Source: Ruminococcus sp. | Lineage (GTDB): Bacteria; Bacillota; Clostridia; Oscillospirales; Ruminococcaceae | Assembly (NCBI GenBank): GCA_018376535.1 | Contig: JAHABC010000005.1 | Span: 99,733 to 163,732, forward strand | Length of the DNA: 64,000 nt | Reading direction: 5' to 3' | Part shown: one piece after another, positions 8,072 through 16,270 of the stretch | How positions within the stretch are numbered: the first letter of the stretch is position 1 | Layout of the letters: the number at the start of each line of letters is the position of its first letter | Notes under the pieces: model-generated | What the model saw: the letters and a program-made list of their open reading frames with translations, nothing else | What the model was told of the DNA's origin: nothing | Databases searched by the model: none | Program-made: the position numbers and the translations under genes

Positions 8072-8914
8072 ATGCGTACTATTGAAGTATCACAAGTAAA
8101 AGATACTGTTAAAGAACTTTGTATTAAGGCTAATGTATATCTACCAAAAAGCCTTGAAGATAAGATTAAAAAATCTATAGATGAGGAAAAATCTCCAGTA
8201 GGTAAGAACGTTTTTTCCGACTTATATGATAATATTCAATCTGCTAAAAATGAACATATAGCTATCTGCCAAGATACTGGTATGGCAGTAATATTTTTGG
8301 AAATAGGTCAAGATGTTCATTTTGTAGGTGGCAACCTTTATGATGCAATAAATAAAGGTGTCGCAGAGGGTTATACTCAAGGATATTTAAGAAAATCCAT
8401 AGTAGGCGACCCTTTGGAACGTGTAAATACTAACGATAACACTCCTGCAGTAATTCACACCACCATAGTAGATGGCGACCAAGTTAAAATTGATGTTTGT
8501 CCTAAAGGTTTTGGTTCAGAAAATATGTCAGCATTGAAGATGTTTACACCATCGGCAACTCATGAAGATATAGTAAACTTTGTAGTAGATGCTATTTCTA
8601 AAGCTGGAAGTAATCCATGTCCACCAATAGTCGTAGGAGTGGGCATAGGTGGAAACTTTGAACATTGTGCATACTTAGCAAAAAAAGCACTCTGTAGAGA
8701 TGTATCCATAAGAAATCCAAAGCCACTATATGCCGATTTGGAAAGTAAAATGTTAGAAAACATCAACAAGTTAGGAATAGGTCCTCAAGGTTTTGGAGGA
8801 ACTATCACGGCATTAGCGGTAAATATAGAGGAAGCTCCAACGCATATTGCAGGTTTGCCTGTATCGGTGAATGTAGGCTGTCACGTTACCAGACACGCTA
8901 CAGAAACTATATAA
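8072..8914 (+). CDS. fumA: fumarate hydratase class I, alpha subunit (TtdA/FumA N-terminal type)
   Basis: Alpha subunit of the iron-sulfur fumarase/L-tartrate dehydratase family, which interconverts fumarate and malate. The 280 residues cover the whole alpha domain, with CQDTGMAV near 70, family blocks such as DVCPKGFGSENMSALKM and GVGIGGNFEHC, and the C-terminal VSVNVGCHVTRHATE; cysteines in these blocks are candidate cluster ligands. The ATG follows TGAAAGGACT. The beta-subunit gene, normally directly downstream, is absent: a terminator and an unrelated pair follow. The beta subunit must be elsewhere or lost. Confidence 0.9.
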   Translation: MRTIEVSQVKDTVKELCIKANVYLPKSLEDKIKKSIDEEKSPVGKNVFSDLYDNIQSAKNEHIAICQDTGMAVIFLEIGQDVHFVGGNLYDAINKGVAEGYTQGYLRKSIVGDPLERVNTNDNTPAVIHTTIVDGDQVKIDVCPKGFGSENMSALKMFTPSATHEDIVNFVVDAISKAGSNPCPPIVVGVGIGGNFEHCAYLAKKALCRDVSIRNPKPLYADLESKMLENINKLGIGPQGFGGTITALAVNIEEAPTHIAGLPVSVNVGCHVTRHATETI

Positions 8915-8926
8915 TAGTACACAATA

Positions 8927-8955
8927 CGGAACGATAAAAAATCGTTCCGATATTT
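8927..8955 (+). terminator. terminator after fumarase alpha gene
   Basis: CGGAACGAT and ATCGTTCCG form a perfect 9-bp stem with an AAAAA loop, followed by ATATTTT. Confidence 0.75.
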
Positions 8956-8988
8956 TATAGATATTTTTTAAAAATAGATAAAAATATC

Positions 8989-9017
8989 TTGAAAAATACA
9001 AAAAAATAGTATATAAT
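8989..9017 (+). promoter_or_regulatory. promoter for the MNT/HEPN pair
   Basis: TTGAAA, 17-base spacer, TATAAT, 35 bases upstream of the MNT-like ATG. Confidence 0.7.
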
Positions 9018-9052
9018 ATACATAATATATAGTTGAAAGGAGTTTTTTAATC

Positions 9053-9370
9053 ATGGTAGAAAAAGAAATTCAAACCGTAGCAGATGCTATTGGAAGTAAA
9101 TACCAACCCAAAGCAATAGTATTAATCAGTAAGAAGATAAACAATCAAAATGAGTTGATATCTTTTAAGATTGCCGTATTAGTAGATGATAACATATCTA
9201 GTATATCAGAATTAGAGTGTAAAATCTACTTAGATGTGGACAGTGAAATTCCATACGATATAGTAATATATAAAGCATCGGAATGGTTATATCTTAAAGA
9301 AGATACTTCAACATTTGCATATAAAATATACTCACAAGGAGTGTGGCTCTATGGGGAGAGGTTATCGTGA
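9053..9370 (+). CDS. degenerate minimal nucleotidyltransferase (MNT)-like protein
   Basis: A 105-residue protein whose length, strand pattern and position before a HEPN gene fit the MNT family. The usual GS-x10-DxD catalytic signature is not visible: the corresponding stretch reads IVLISKK...IAVLVDD, without the Gly-Ser or the paired Asp. If it is an MNT protein it is probably catalytically dead and acts as a structural antitoxin or partner. The ATG follows GAAAGGAG. It overlaps the HEPN gene by 20 bases, which implies translational coupling. The assignment rests mostly on context. Confidence 0.55.
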   Translation: MVEKEIQTVADAIGSKYQPKAIVLISKKINNQNELISFKIAVLVDDNISSISELECKIYLDVDSEIPYDIVIYKASEWLYLKEDTSTFAYKIYSQGVWLYGERLS

Positions 9371-9797
9371 TGGTGATAGCAGACGTTACTTCGATTGGCT
9401 ATTCTATTCTAATTTAGATTATATGTCTGCTAAAAATCTACTTGAGGACGTTAGATGTTATAATAGTGTAGCTTTTCATTGTCAGCAATGTATTGAAAAA
9501 TCTTTAAAAGGATATCTACTATTTAAAAGGCATAGACTATATGATGGACACAATCTAACATGGTTATGTAAACAAGCTATGCTTTGTGATACCCATTTTT
9601 CTCAATGGTTGGAAAAGTGTACCATGCTAAACAGATACTACATAGAAACTAGATACCCCGCAGATATTCAATTGGATATAGATACTAAAACTATAACCGA
9701 AATTATGGACTACACTACCGAAATATTAACCTTTATCACTGAACAGATTAGGTTCGATTTTGCATCATCACTTCAAAAGTTTGAAGTGTTTCATTAA
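9351..9797 (+). CDS. HEPN-domain protein
   Basis: A 148-residue helical protein with classical HEPN blocks: DWLFYSNLDYMSAKNLL, VAFHCQQCIEKSLKGYLL, HNLTWL and YYIETRYPAD. HEPN proteins paired with MNT proteins are often RNases or nucleotide-binding toxins. An obvious Rx4-6H RNase motif is not seen, so activity is uncertain. I placed the start at ATG 9351, inside the end of the MNT-like gene, because AAGGAGTG is 7 bases upstream. An ATG 12 codons earlier lacks an SD. Confidence 0.75.
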   Translation: MGRGYRDGDSRRYFDWLFYSNLDYMSAKNLLEDVRCYNSVAFHCQQCIEKSLKGYLLFKRHRLYDGHNLTWLCKQAMLCDTHFSQWLEKCTMLNRYYIETRYPADIQLDIDTKTITEIMDYTTEILTFITEQIRFDFASSLQKFEVFH

Positions 9798-9819
9798 CTA
9801 TATAATTAAGGTTAAGAGG

Positions 9820-11205
9820 TTACATACCTAAGATGGTCTTTTTTACTATCAATAAATCTATTATATTAGCAACGCCGTCACCATTTACATCACAGAAAAC
9901 GCCATTTACGAAGTTATTTTTAGTAGGATTATCAGGAATTTCAGGGAGTTCGCCAGTTTCTATATCTATAAAAGGAATATTATTTTCAACTGCATAGGTT
10001 TGAGTATTACTGCCGACAACTCCAACTATAGTGAAGTTTTCCATAAGTGTAGGATTTACTAGTTCATCATCTTTAATTTTAGAGTAGTCGTAGCCCAAAG
10101 CATAGCTTTCAAAAGAAACATCTAGATTTCCTTGAGGTATAGTAATATAGTACATAGAGTTACAACCTGCAAAAGCACCAGTTCGGATAAATATACCACT
10201 AACAGTAGTAGGAATATCTATGTGAGTAAGGCTATCGCAATTAGCAAAAGCGAAGGCACATATTCTGTTTATATCGGGAGGTAGAGAAACATCTTTTAAA
10301 GATGTACAGTTATAAAAGGCATACGTCCAGATATCGACTACTTCATCAGAGAAGTTTACAGTAGTAAGAGATGTGCAATCTTGAAAAGCACTTTTAGGAA
10401 TTATATCAATATACTTAGGAATATCTATAGTAGTCAAAGAGGAACAACCTTTGAATACACTATTAGGAAGTTCTTCAATAGTAGTGCCTAAGTCTACAGT
10501 TTCAAGAGCAGAACAACCCTCGAAACAACTTGTATCTAGTCTTACTTTAGAACCATCTTCTATAGTTAAAGTTTTCAAAGATGTGCAATTTTGGAATGCA
10601 GAACCTCCAACGGTAGATAGTTTATCGGGTAGCATTAAAGAAGTTAAGCCACTATTTGTGAAAGCCTCTTGACCTATTGTCTTTAGATTAGCAGGTAAAT
10701 CTATACTCTTTAGCGATTTACAATTGTAAAATGCCATTATATTTATATCTTTCAAAGTTTTTGGTAGATTTATAGTAGTTAAACTAGTACAACCATCAAA
10801 AGCATGATTACTTATAGTTTCTAAGGTTGCATTATCTTCAAAGATAACAGTTTCTAAAGCAGTACAACCTTTAAACGTGTATGCGATACTTGTTATAGTA
10901 TTAGGTAAAGTCACGCTTTTTATTTTAACGTTATCCTTAAAAATGCCATCTTGTAGTTCTGTTACTGTATAGGTTTGACCAAATTCATCAGTTATAGTAG
11001 ATGGAATTACTACATTAGTATCCGTACCAGTATAGCTAAGTATTGTAACATTACCACTGCTACCAATTTTTGAATATGTGAAATCTTGAAATGTATCGTA
11101 AGCATATGTGGATACGATTGAACTTTCATTATTCATAATCATAACAGATGTTGGTACTATACAACTCAAAGATAAAGTAAAAGCTAATGCTTTTCTAAAG
11201 TGCAT
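9820..11205 (-). CDS. secreted BspA-type leucine-rich-repeat protein with single dockerin-like motif
   Basis: A 461-residue exported protein. A signal peptide (MHFRKALAFTLSLSCIVPTSV) is followed by about a dozen BspA/TpLRR repeats between about 60 and 400, recognisable as alternating F.GC.SL..I.LP units. These proteins usually mediate adhesion or protein binding. The C-terminus carries one calcium-binding dockerin half (DVNGDGVANIIDLLIVKK) instead of the usual two. The ATG is preceded by TAAGGAGGC. The 273 bases between this gene and the divergent prepilin gene hold the prepilin promoter and otherwise nothing I recognise. Confidence 0.85.
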   Translation of the reverse strand: MHFRKALAFTLSLSCIVPTSVMIMNNESSIVSTYAYDTFQDFTYSKIGSSGNVTILSYTGTDTNVVIPSTITDEFGQTYTVTELQDGIFKDNVKIKSVTLPNTITSIAYTFKGCTALETVIFEDNATLETISNHAFDGCTSLTTINLPKTLKDINIMAFYNCKSLKSIDLPANLKTIGQEAFTNSGLTSLMLPDKLSTVGGSAFQNCTSLKTLTIEDGSKVRLDTSCFEGCSALETVDLGTTIEELPNSVFKGCSSLTTIDIPKYIDIIPKSAFQDCTSLTTVNFSDEVVDIWTYAFYNCTSLKDVSLPPDINRICAFAFANCDSLTHIDIPTTVSGIFIRTGAFAGCNSMYYITIPQGNLDVSFESYALGYDYSKIKDDELVNPTLMENFTIVGVVGSNTQTYAVENNIPFIDIETGELPEIPDNPTKNNFVNGVFCDVNGDGVANIIDLLIVKKTILGM

Positions 11206-11395
11206 AATAACGCCTCCTTAAAAGTTTTTTTAATTATACCATGGATATTATTAGTAAGTCAATTGGTTAATTAACTAAAATTTGGTTCATATATATGTGA
11301 ATAATTTATAATTTAAAGAATATTTTACATTTTGTATATTTTGTATCACTAAAGTTATTACTTATTATATAAATGTTAAATTTTAAAGTTTTGTA

Positions 11396-11424
11396 TTGAC
11401 TTTTTAAATCTACAATGATATACT
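11396..11424 (+). promoter_or_regulatory. promoter for the prepilin-like gene
   Basis: TTGACT, 17-base spacer, TATACT, with a second TATAAT overlapping at 11424-11429. The start codon lies 54 bases downstream. Confidence 0.7.
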
Positions 11425-11478
11425 ATAATTATAAAGTTGGAATTTTTTATGGTCTTAAACGTTTAAGGAGGCTTTTAT

Positions 11479-11940
11479 ATGAAAACAAATAGATTAAAAG
11501 GTTTTACTTTGGTAGAATTGATAGTTGTAATTGCTATAATTGGTGTATTGGCATCTATACTAGTTCCTAATATGATGGGTTATATTCAAAAGGCTAAAGC
11601 TAAACAGGCTCTTGCTGATGCTAAAACCGTTCAAAACGTATTGAGTACTGAGTTGGCTAGTGCTAGTGTTAGTTTAAACTATTCCAATTTGGATAAATTA
11701 AAAAATGGTAGTTCATCTGGCTACAAAATTGTAGATGTTGATAGTATTTTCGACCAAACTCTTGGTGGAACTTATGAAGGTATTATCTATGACTTTGACT
11801 ATACTTCCTCTGGCTTTGAGTTTGCTTATTCTACTGTTACTCTACCTCAATATAGAGTTTTCTATAATATAAATAGTATAGATAGTAACTATGATATTCT
11901 TGAAGAAAATGTATTCACTGTAGCTAAAAAGAAAAGTTAG
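11479..11940 (+). CDS. type IV pilin/pseudopilin-like protein
   Basis: A 153-residue protein with a textbook prepilin leader, KGFTLVELIVVIAIIGVLASI, in which prepilin peptidase would cut after the Gly before Phe and the hydrophobic helix packs into a filament. The E at +5 is present. The rest is a short globular domain with Ser/Tyr-rich loops. The ATG has the SD TAAGGAGGC. No secretion ATPase, platform protein or prepilin peptidase lies nearby; it is a monocistronic unit with its own promoter and terminator. It may serve a filament encoded elsewhere or be an exported pseudopilin. Confidence 0.85.
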   Translation: MKTNRLKGFTLVELIVVIAIIGVLASILVPNMMGYIQKAKAKQALADAKTVQNVLSTELASASVSLNYSNLDKLKNGSSSGYKIVDVDSIFDQTLGGTYEGIIYDFDYTSSGFEFAYSTVTLPQYRVFYNINSIDSNYDILEENVFTVAKKKS

Positions 11941-11970
11941 TAATGTTGCATAAATATATTTAATTATATC

Positions 11971-12005
11971 AATCAAGTTTGTGATATCTCACAAACTTGA
12001 TTTTT
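11971..12005 (+). terminator. terminator after the prepilin-like gene
   Basis: ATCAAGTTTGTGA and TCACAAACTTGAT are a perfect 13-bp stem with loop TATC, followed by TTTTTG. A degenerate relative of this hairpin lies at about 32310-32335. Confidence 0.8.
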
Positions 12006-12019
12006 GTTTCAAAAAATGC

Positions 12020-12048
12020 TTGACTTTTTTTCAGTTATAGTATATACT
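12020..12048 (+). promoter_or_regulatory. promoter of the tRNA cluster
   Basis: TTGACT, 17-base spacer, TATACT, 33 bases upstream of tRNA-Met. Confidence 0.7.
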
Positions 12049-12081
12049 AATATAGTCGCAAGACAAACAAGTAAAAAATAT

Positions 12082-12155
12082 GGCTGTATAGCTCAGTTGG
12101 CTAGAGCGCTCGGTTCATACCCGAAAGGTCGTAGGTTCGAATCCCACTACAGCCA
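12082..12155 (+). tRNA. tRNA-Met (anticodon CAT)
   Basis: A 74-base cloverleaf: acceptor GGCTGTA pairs with TACAGCC, D stem GCTC/GAGC, anticodon loop TTCATAC, T arm GTAGG-TTCGAAT-CCCAC. The perfect acceptor stem and internal start point to an elongator type (or tRNA-Ile2 if C34 is modified to lysidine). Base pair 27-43 is a C/A mismatch. The 3' CCA is not encoded. Confidence 0.9.
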
Positions 12156-12163
12156 TTTAATAA

Positions 12164-12235
12164 GGCCCGTTGGTCAAGAGGTTAAGACGACGCCCTTTCA
12201 CGGCGTAATCATGGGTTCAATTCCCGTACGGGTCA
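12164..12235 (+). tRNA. tRNA-Glu (anticodon TTC), copy 1
   Basis: A 72-base cloverleaf: acceptor GGCCCGT with ACGGGTC, anticodon stem CGCCC/GGCG(T) around loop TTTCACG, T arm ATGGG-TTCAATT-CCCGT. The 3' CCA is not encoded. It lies 8 bases after tRNA-Met. Confidence 0.92.
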
Positions 12236-12238
12236 TTT

Positions 12239-12280
12239 AAGATGCACTTAGTGTTTAAAATTATCTGCATCTTATTTTTT
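12239..12280 (+). terminator. terminator after tRNA-Met and tRNA-Glu copy 1
   Basis: AAGATGCA pairs with TGCATCTT, followed by ATTTTTT. A second perfect hairpin (TGCCAAA/TTTGGCA) at 12307-12324 sits just before the next tRNA. Confidence 0.65.
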
Positions 12281-12328
12281 CTTTTCTTTTAATAAATATA
12301 AGTAGATGCCAAACTACTTTGGCAAACT

Positions 12329-12400
12329 GGCCCGTTGGTCAAGAGGTTAAGACGACGCCCTTTCACGGCGTAATCATGGGTTCAATTCCCGTACGGGTCA
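12329..12400 (+). tRNA. tRNA-Glu (anticodon TTC), copy 2
   Basis: Identical over all 72 bases to the copy at 12164-12235, which indicates recent tandem duplication or gene conversion. Confidence 0.92.
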
Positions 12401-12401
12401 T

Positions 12402-12433
12402 AAAAGTGTAGATTTTATATCTACACTTTTTTT
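12402..12433 (+). terminator. terminator after tRNA-Glu copy 2
   Basis: AAAAGTGTAGAT pairs with ATCTACACTTTT around loop TTTAT, followed by more T residues. Confidence 0.8.
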
Positions 12434-12446
12434 GTTAGTCTAAAAT

Positions 12447-12482
12447 AAAATCGGAGTGGTTATACCTACTCCGATTTTTTTA
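12447..12482. terminator. second terminator between tRNAs and mazF
   Basis: AAAATCGGAGT pairs with ACTCCGATTTT, with an inner GG/CC pair; T-runs occur on both strands. It can serve the tRNA unit and the convergent mazF gene. The stem belongs to the recurring AAAATCGGA family. Confidence 0.75.
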
Positions 12483-12525
12483 ATCTATGATAACGTTATC
12501 TACTAGATAACTATATGTCAAAATG

Positions 12526-12873
12526 TTACATAAGACCAAAACTTATAGATAGAGCATTATTTACTCTATTCATAGAAGTATTATCTAAAGAACCCATGCG
12601 TTCTTTTAAGCGTTGCTTATCTAGGGTGCGAACCTGCTCAAGAAGTACAACGCTATCTTTAGCTAATCCATATTGCGATGCGTTTAGTTCAATATGAGTG
12701 GGTAGCTTAGCCTTATCATGACGACTTGTAATGGCTGCTGCTATCACTGTAGGACTATATTTATTGCCTACATCATTTTGGATAATAAGTACTGGTCTTA
12801 CGCCACCTTGTTCTGAACCTACTACTGGACTGAGGTCGGCATAATATATTTCACCACGTTTAATGTTAGACAT
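12526..12873 (-). CDS. MazF/PemK-type mRNA interferase (EndoA-like)
   Basis: A 115-residue toxin of the MazF/EndoA group, sequence-specific endoribonucleases. Family features are RGEIYYADLSPVVGSEQGGVRPVLIIQND at the N-terminus (catalytic Arg in GGVRP), the Thr/Ser segment AAAITSRH and the C-terminal LEQVRTLDKQRL. The ATG follows TGGGAGTGA. No MazE or other AbrB/RHH antitoxin ORF lies upstream (12874-13115) or downstream, so it is an orphan at this locus; chromosomal ndoA is often alone in Clostridia. Confidence 0.9.
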   Translation of the reverse strand: MSNIKRGEIYYADLSPVVGSEQGGVRPVLIIQNDVGNKYSPTVIAAAITSRHDKAKLPTHIELNASQYGLAKDSVVLLEQVRTLDKQRLKERMGSLDNTSMNRVNNALSISFGLM

Positions 12874-13048
12874 AATTTATCACTCCCAAAAAGTATTTAA
12901 TGTATTTTATAAGGTTTGCCCTATTAAGCATTTTATTGTTTGTAGTTATATTTTTCCCAATAGTTAGCCGTTTTAATCATATTTTTATTATATGCAAAAA
13001 ATTTTTATTTGTCATACATATCTATAAGACTTTTTTTGAATAAGTATC

Positions 13049-13077
13049 TTTACAGAACAGTTTAAATATAGTATAAT
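13049..13077 (+). promoter_or_regulatory. promoter for the small membrane protein-proS operon
   Basis: TTTACA, 17-base spacer, TATAAT, 39 bases before the TTG start. Confidence 0.65.
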
Positions 13078-13115
13078 ATTAAGAGTATCTTTTTTGGTTA
13101 AGGGAGGAGCTTTAT

Positions 13116-13439
13116 TTGGAATTTTCTATTGTTACAGTATTGAAATTCTTCGGAATGACTATGGGTATACTATTAGTTATATATATTGCTTTGGTTTTGA
13201 CTCCAAAGGTCGCTAAAAGCATAGAAAAGTTTGCTCAAGATTACAGAAAAAAACACCCTAAATCACCAGAAGATGAAAGACTATATCTAGTTAGAAGTCC
13301 TTTTGATGGAAACCATCAATTAGATATGGACAAACTCTATGAACAGGAAAAGGCTCGTAGAGAATTTGATGATAAAAAAGTTATCCCACACGATAACAAC
13401 ACTTTAAATGATAATGGAGATGTTAATAACAATGGCTAA
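13116..13439 (+). CDS. small single-pass membrane protein of unknown function
   Basis: A 107-residue protein with one N-terminal transmembrane helix (about 5-29, ILLVIYIALVL) and a charged cytoplasmic tail ending in an Asn/Asp-rich run. No family is recognised. The start is TTG, set by AAGGGAGGAGC just upstream; there is no in-frame ATG near it. Its stop overlaps the proS start by 8 bases, so the two are translationally coupled. Confidence 0.7.
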   Translation: MEFSIVTVLKFFGMTMGILLVIYIALVLTPKVAKSIEKFAQDYRKKHPKSPEDERLYLVRSPFDGNHQLDMDKLYEQEKARREFDDKKVIPHDNNTLNDNGDVNNNG

Positions 13440-14874
13440 AAATGAAAAAATGGTGGACGCTATTACCTCTATGGACGAGGATTTCGCTAAGTGGTATACC
13501 GATATAGTTAAAAAAGCTGAATTGGTTGAGTATACTAGCGTTAAAGGTTGTATGGTAATACGTCCTTATGGATATGCTATTTGGGAAAATATTCAAAAAA
13601 TTTTAGATGGTATGTTTAAAGATACTGGTCATGAAAATGTTTGTATGCCTCTATTTATTCCAGAGAGTCTACTCCAAAAAGAAAAGGACCATGTTGAAGG
13701 TTTTGCTCCTGAAGTAGCTTGGGTTACTTATGGTGGTTCTGAGAAACTTGAAGATAGACTTTGCGTTAGACCTACCTCTGAAACACTATTTTGTGAACAT
13801 TATGCTAATGTAGTTCACTCTTACAGAGATTTACCTAAGTTATATAATCAATGGGTTAATGTAGTTCGTTGGGAAAAGACTACTCGTCCTTTTTTACGTT
13901 CAAGAGAGTTCTTATGGCAAGAAGGTCATACTATCCATGCTACTGCCGAAGAGGCTATTGAAGAAACTATTAAAATGTTGAACGTTTATACTAAGTTCTG
14001 CGAAGAATATTTAGCTATGCCAGTAGTTCAAGGACAAAAGACCGAAAGCGATAAGTTTGCAGGTGCGGTATCTACTTACTGCATAGAGGCTCTTATGCAC
14101 GATGGTAAGGCCCTACAAGCTGGTACTTCTCACTACTTTGGCGATGGTTTCGCTAAAGCATTCGGTATAGAGTTTACTGATAAGCAAAATAAAAAATCCA
14201 TTCCATTCCAAACAAGTTGGGGAGTTACTACACGTCTAATAGGTGCTATAATAATGACTCATGGTGATAATAACGGCTTGGTATTACCTCCAGCAGTAGC
14301 ACCAATTCAAGTAGTAATAGTGCCAATCGCTCAACAAAAAGAGGGCGTTCTTGATAAGGCTAATGAACTTCTTACTAAGATAAAATCTAGTGGCGTTAGA
14401 GTTAAACTAGATGATACTAAAAACTCCGCAGGTTGGAAGTTCGCTGAGTATGAAATGAAAGGCGTTCCTATTAGAGTTGAACTAGGTCCTAAAGATATAG
14501 AGGCTAATCAATGTGTAATAGTTACACGTCATAATAGAGAAAAAACTATTGTTAGCTTAGATAATCTTGAACAAGTTATTCAAGATAAGTTGGTTGAAGT
14601 TCGTGATGGTATGTTCCAAAATGCTCTTGAAAATAGAGAAAACAGAACTTACACTTGTACATCTATGGACGAAATAGTTAAAACCTTAGAAACTAACGGC
14701 GACGGCTTTATAAAAGCTATGTGGTGTGGCGATGAGGCTTGTGAAGACTTTGTTAAAGAAAAAACTGGTGTCGGTTCAAGATGTATTCCTCTAGCTCAAG
14801 AACATCTTTCCGATGTTTGCGTTTGTTGTGGTAAACCTGCTAAACATATGGTTTATTGGGGCAAGGCTTATTAA
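13432..14874 (+). CDS. proS: prolyl-tRNA synthetase, short eukaryote/archaeal type
   Basis: Class II synthetase that charges tRNA-Pro. The 480-residue form lacks the bacterial insertion/editing domain and matches the archaeal/eukaryote-type ProRS found in many Clostridia. Class II motif 2 is seen in RWEKTTRPFLRSREFLWQEGHT, with RPTSET before it, and the anticodon-binding domain and C-terminal Zn-like region (CGDEACEDF, CVCCGK) follow. I start it at ATG 13432, eight codons after the first in-frame ATG, because MAKNEKMVDAITSM is the family N-terminus and GGAGA is 11 bases upstream. Confidence 0.95.
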   Translation: MAKNEKMVDAITSMDEDFAKWYTDIVKKAELVEYTSVKGCMVIRPYGYAIWENIQKILDGMFKDTGHENVCMPLFIPESLLQKEKDHVEGFAPEVAWVTYGGSEKLEDRLCVRPTSETLFCEHYANVVHSYRDLPKLYNQWVNVVRWEKTTRPFLRSREFLWQEGHTIHATAEEAIEETIKMLNVYTKFCEEYLAMPVVQGQKTESDKFAGAVSTYCIEALMHDGKALQAGTSHYFGDGFAKAFGIEFTDKQNKKSIPFQTSWGVTTRLIGAIIMTHGDNNGLVLPPAVAPIQVVIVPIAQQKEGVLDKANELLTKIKSSGVRVKLDDTKNSAGWKFAEYEMKGVPIRVELGPKDIEANQCVIVTRHNREKTIVSLDNLEQVIQDKLVEVRDGMFQNALENRENRTYTCTSMDEIVKTLETNGDGFIKAMWCGDEACEDFVKEKTGVGSRCIPLAQEHLSDVCVCCGKPAKHMVYWGKAY

Positions 14875-14898
14875 TATTAATATTATATATATCTTATT

Positions 14899-14931
14899 AA
14901 GGCAGATTTTCTATCTGCCTTTTTAATTTTT
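14899..14931. terminator. terminator between proS and the capsid cassette
   Basis: AAGGCAGAT pairs with ATCTGCCTT around TTTCT, followed by TTTAATTTTT on the plus strand. It overlaps the last codons of the convergent hub-like gene. Confidence 0.8.
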
Positions 14932-15867
14932 ATCATAAGATAGATAGTTATCTGTATATGCGTAGACTTTAGTTGTAACACTTCCGTTATTGCCAGTAAT
15001 CTCTAGTTTGGATATCCTACTTTTTGGATAGTAGTTATAAAAAGATACATAATCTCCAATATCCTCATTAGAATATCCTATATAGGTGGCATATACTGAA
15101 TAGTATCCACGCATAGAAAAGTTTATCTTATGGATAAGGGCATCTTGTGGATTGCTTAAGTATTGCCTATCCAAATCGATATGCTTATGACGTACAATGT
15201 TCAAGTTACTAGCGTATTCATTGTTTAGATTGTAAGTACTATAGTTTCCTTCAATATCTTGCATATGAATGTCACTTATTATTTTAGTGGTATCTAAAAC
15301 CGTTCCAGTGGATATTACCTTACTTTGATTTAGTTGCAATATGTTAGCATCATCTTTAAGTGATACCATTACTTTGTTATTTTCTCGTACATATGGGTGT
15401 CCTGAATTAATCTTGTGAGTTAAATTTATTACTGCGTCCCATAATGTAGAGGCGTTCTTTATATAGATATAGTTCACAACCTCTTGATTATCTTCATGTG
15501 AAATCTCTGGGATACTTATAAAACTATCTATTAGCGAACTTAAACTTACGTTGTTCTTTAACTCTGGAGCAAGTTGGTTTTGACATAGTAACACCGTGAA
15601 ACTCTTTGATGTTATAGTTATAGTCTTAAAATCGGATATCCTATTTACTGTAGAGGTATCTACTAAACCACTATGGATTACTTTGTTATTTAGTATTAGT
15701 TCTACTTTTTTGTATAGGTTTCCCGTTTCTACTGGATATACTGCTTGTACTGTTAATGTACTATATGGTGTATAGTATTCCTTTACTACCTTAAATGATA
15801 GTATATCTGAAAAAGTATATTCCACATTACTACTTGTAGTTAGTTTTAAAGTTACATTATTACTCAT
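14923..15867 (-). CDS. phage baseplate hub / late-control D-like protein
   Basis: A 314-residue protein, last gene of the capsid cassette. An N-terminal domain with VELILNNKVIHSGLVDT, then FKTITITSKSFTVLL and SLIDSFI, and a C-terminal beta-rich region (KLEITGNNGSVTTKVYAYTD) match the XkdQ/gpD type of tail hub proteins. It is about the usual XkdQ length. The ATG follows an SD (GGAGGACG) placed inside the preceding gene. A hub protein without sheath, tube or tape-measure genes next to it is odd. The call is by pattern only. Confidence 0.55.
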   Translation of the reverse strand: MSNNVTLKLTTSSNVEYTFSDILSFKVVKEYYTPYSTLTVQAVYPVETGNLYKKVELILNNKVIHSGLVDTSTVNRISDFKTITITSKSFTVLLCQNQLAPELKNNVSLSSLIDSFISIPEISHEDNQEVVNYIYIKNASTLWDAVINLTHKINSGHPYVRENNKVMVSLKDDANILQLNQSKVISTGTVLDTTKIISDIHMQDIEGNYSTYNLNNEYASNLNIVRHKHIDLDRQYLSNPQDALIHKINFSMRGYYSVYATYIGYSNEDIGDYVSFYNYYPKSRISKLEITGNNGSVTTKVYAYTDNYLSYDKN

Positions 15868-15868
15868 T

Positions 15869-16258
15869 TTAAGCGTCCTCCGATGTTGTATTGAAACTTA
15901 TCGCTCCCATAAAGGATATTTCAAACTCTTGGTATATGTTAGATAAAACTTCTTTAAAAGAGTATCTGCTTAGTTGAACGTTTTGGAAAGTTATACCGTT
16001 CATGGTAAATGTAATTCCGTTCTGCGTTTGAAGTAGTTCCTCTAGGGCTGATAAGATACTTCCTCCATTGGATTTTGGGAAAAATCCTTTTAAAGTCATA
16101 ACGTAAGGTTTTACTCCATTGATATACATTCCAGTATCATTGGACATGGTAATGTAACTGGATATAGTTTTAACATGGTCTATCTTGTAAGATATGACTT
16201 CAAAAGTTAATCCATTTAGATTTACTTTGTTATGAGTCCTTGAGTATGTTCTATTCAT
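15869..16258 (-). CDS. phage structural protein of unknown role (cassette ORF)
   Basis: A 129-residue beta-rich protein starting MNRTYSRTHNKVNLNGLTFEV. The composition, with repeated short polar strands and a TFTMNGITFQNVQL segment, is like small tail or connector proteins. No specific family is recognised. The ATG is preceded by TTAGGAGG. It is packed between its neighbours with gaps of 1 and 12 bases. Confidence 0.5.
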   Translation of the reverse strand: MNRTYSRTHNKVNLNGLTFEVISYKIDHVKTISSYITMSNDTGMYINGVKPYVMTLKGFFPKSNGGSILSALEELLQTQNGITFTMNGITFQNVQLSRYSFKEVLSNIYQEFEISFMGAISFNTTSEDA

Positions 16259-16270
16259 AATAAAAACCTC

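Noticed and set aside
12526..13115. Antitoxin gene next to mazF
   Set aside because: No AbrB- or RHH-like ORF with a start and SD could be found on either side.
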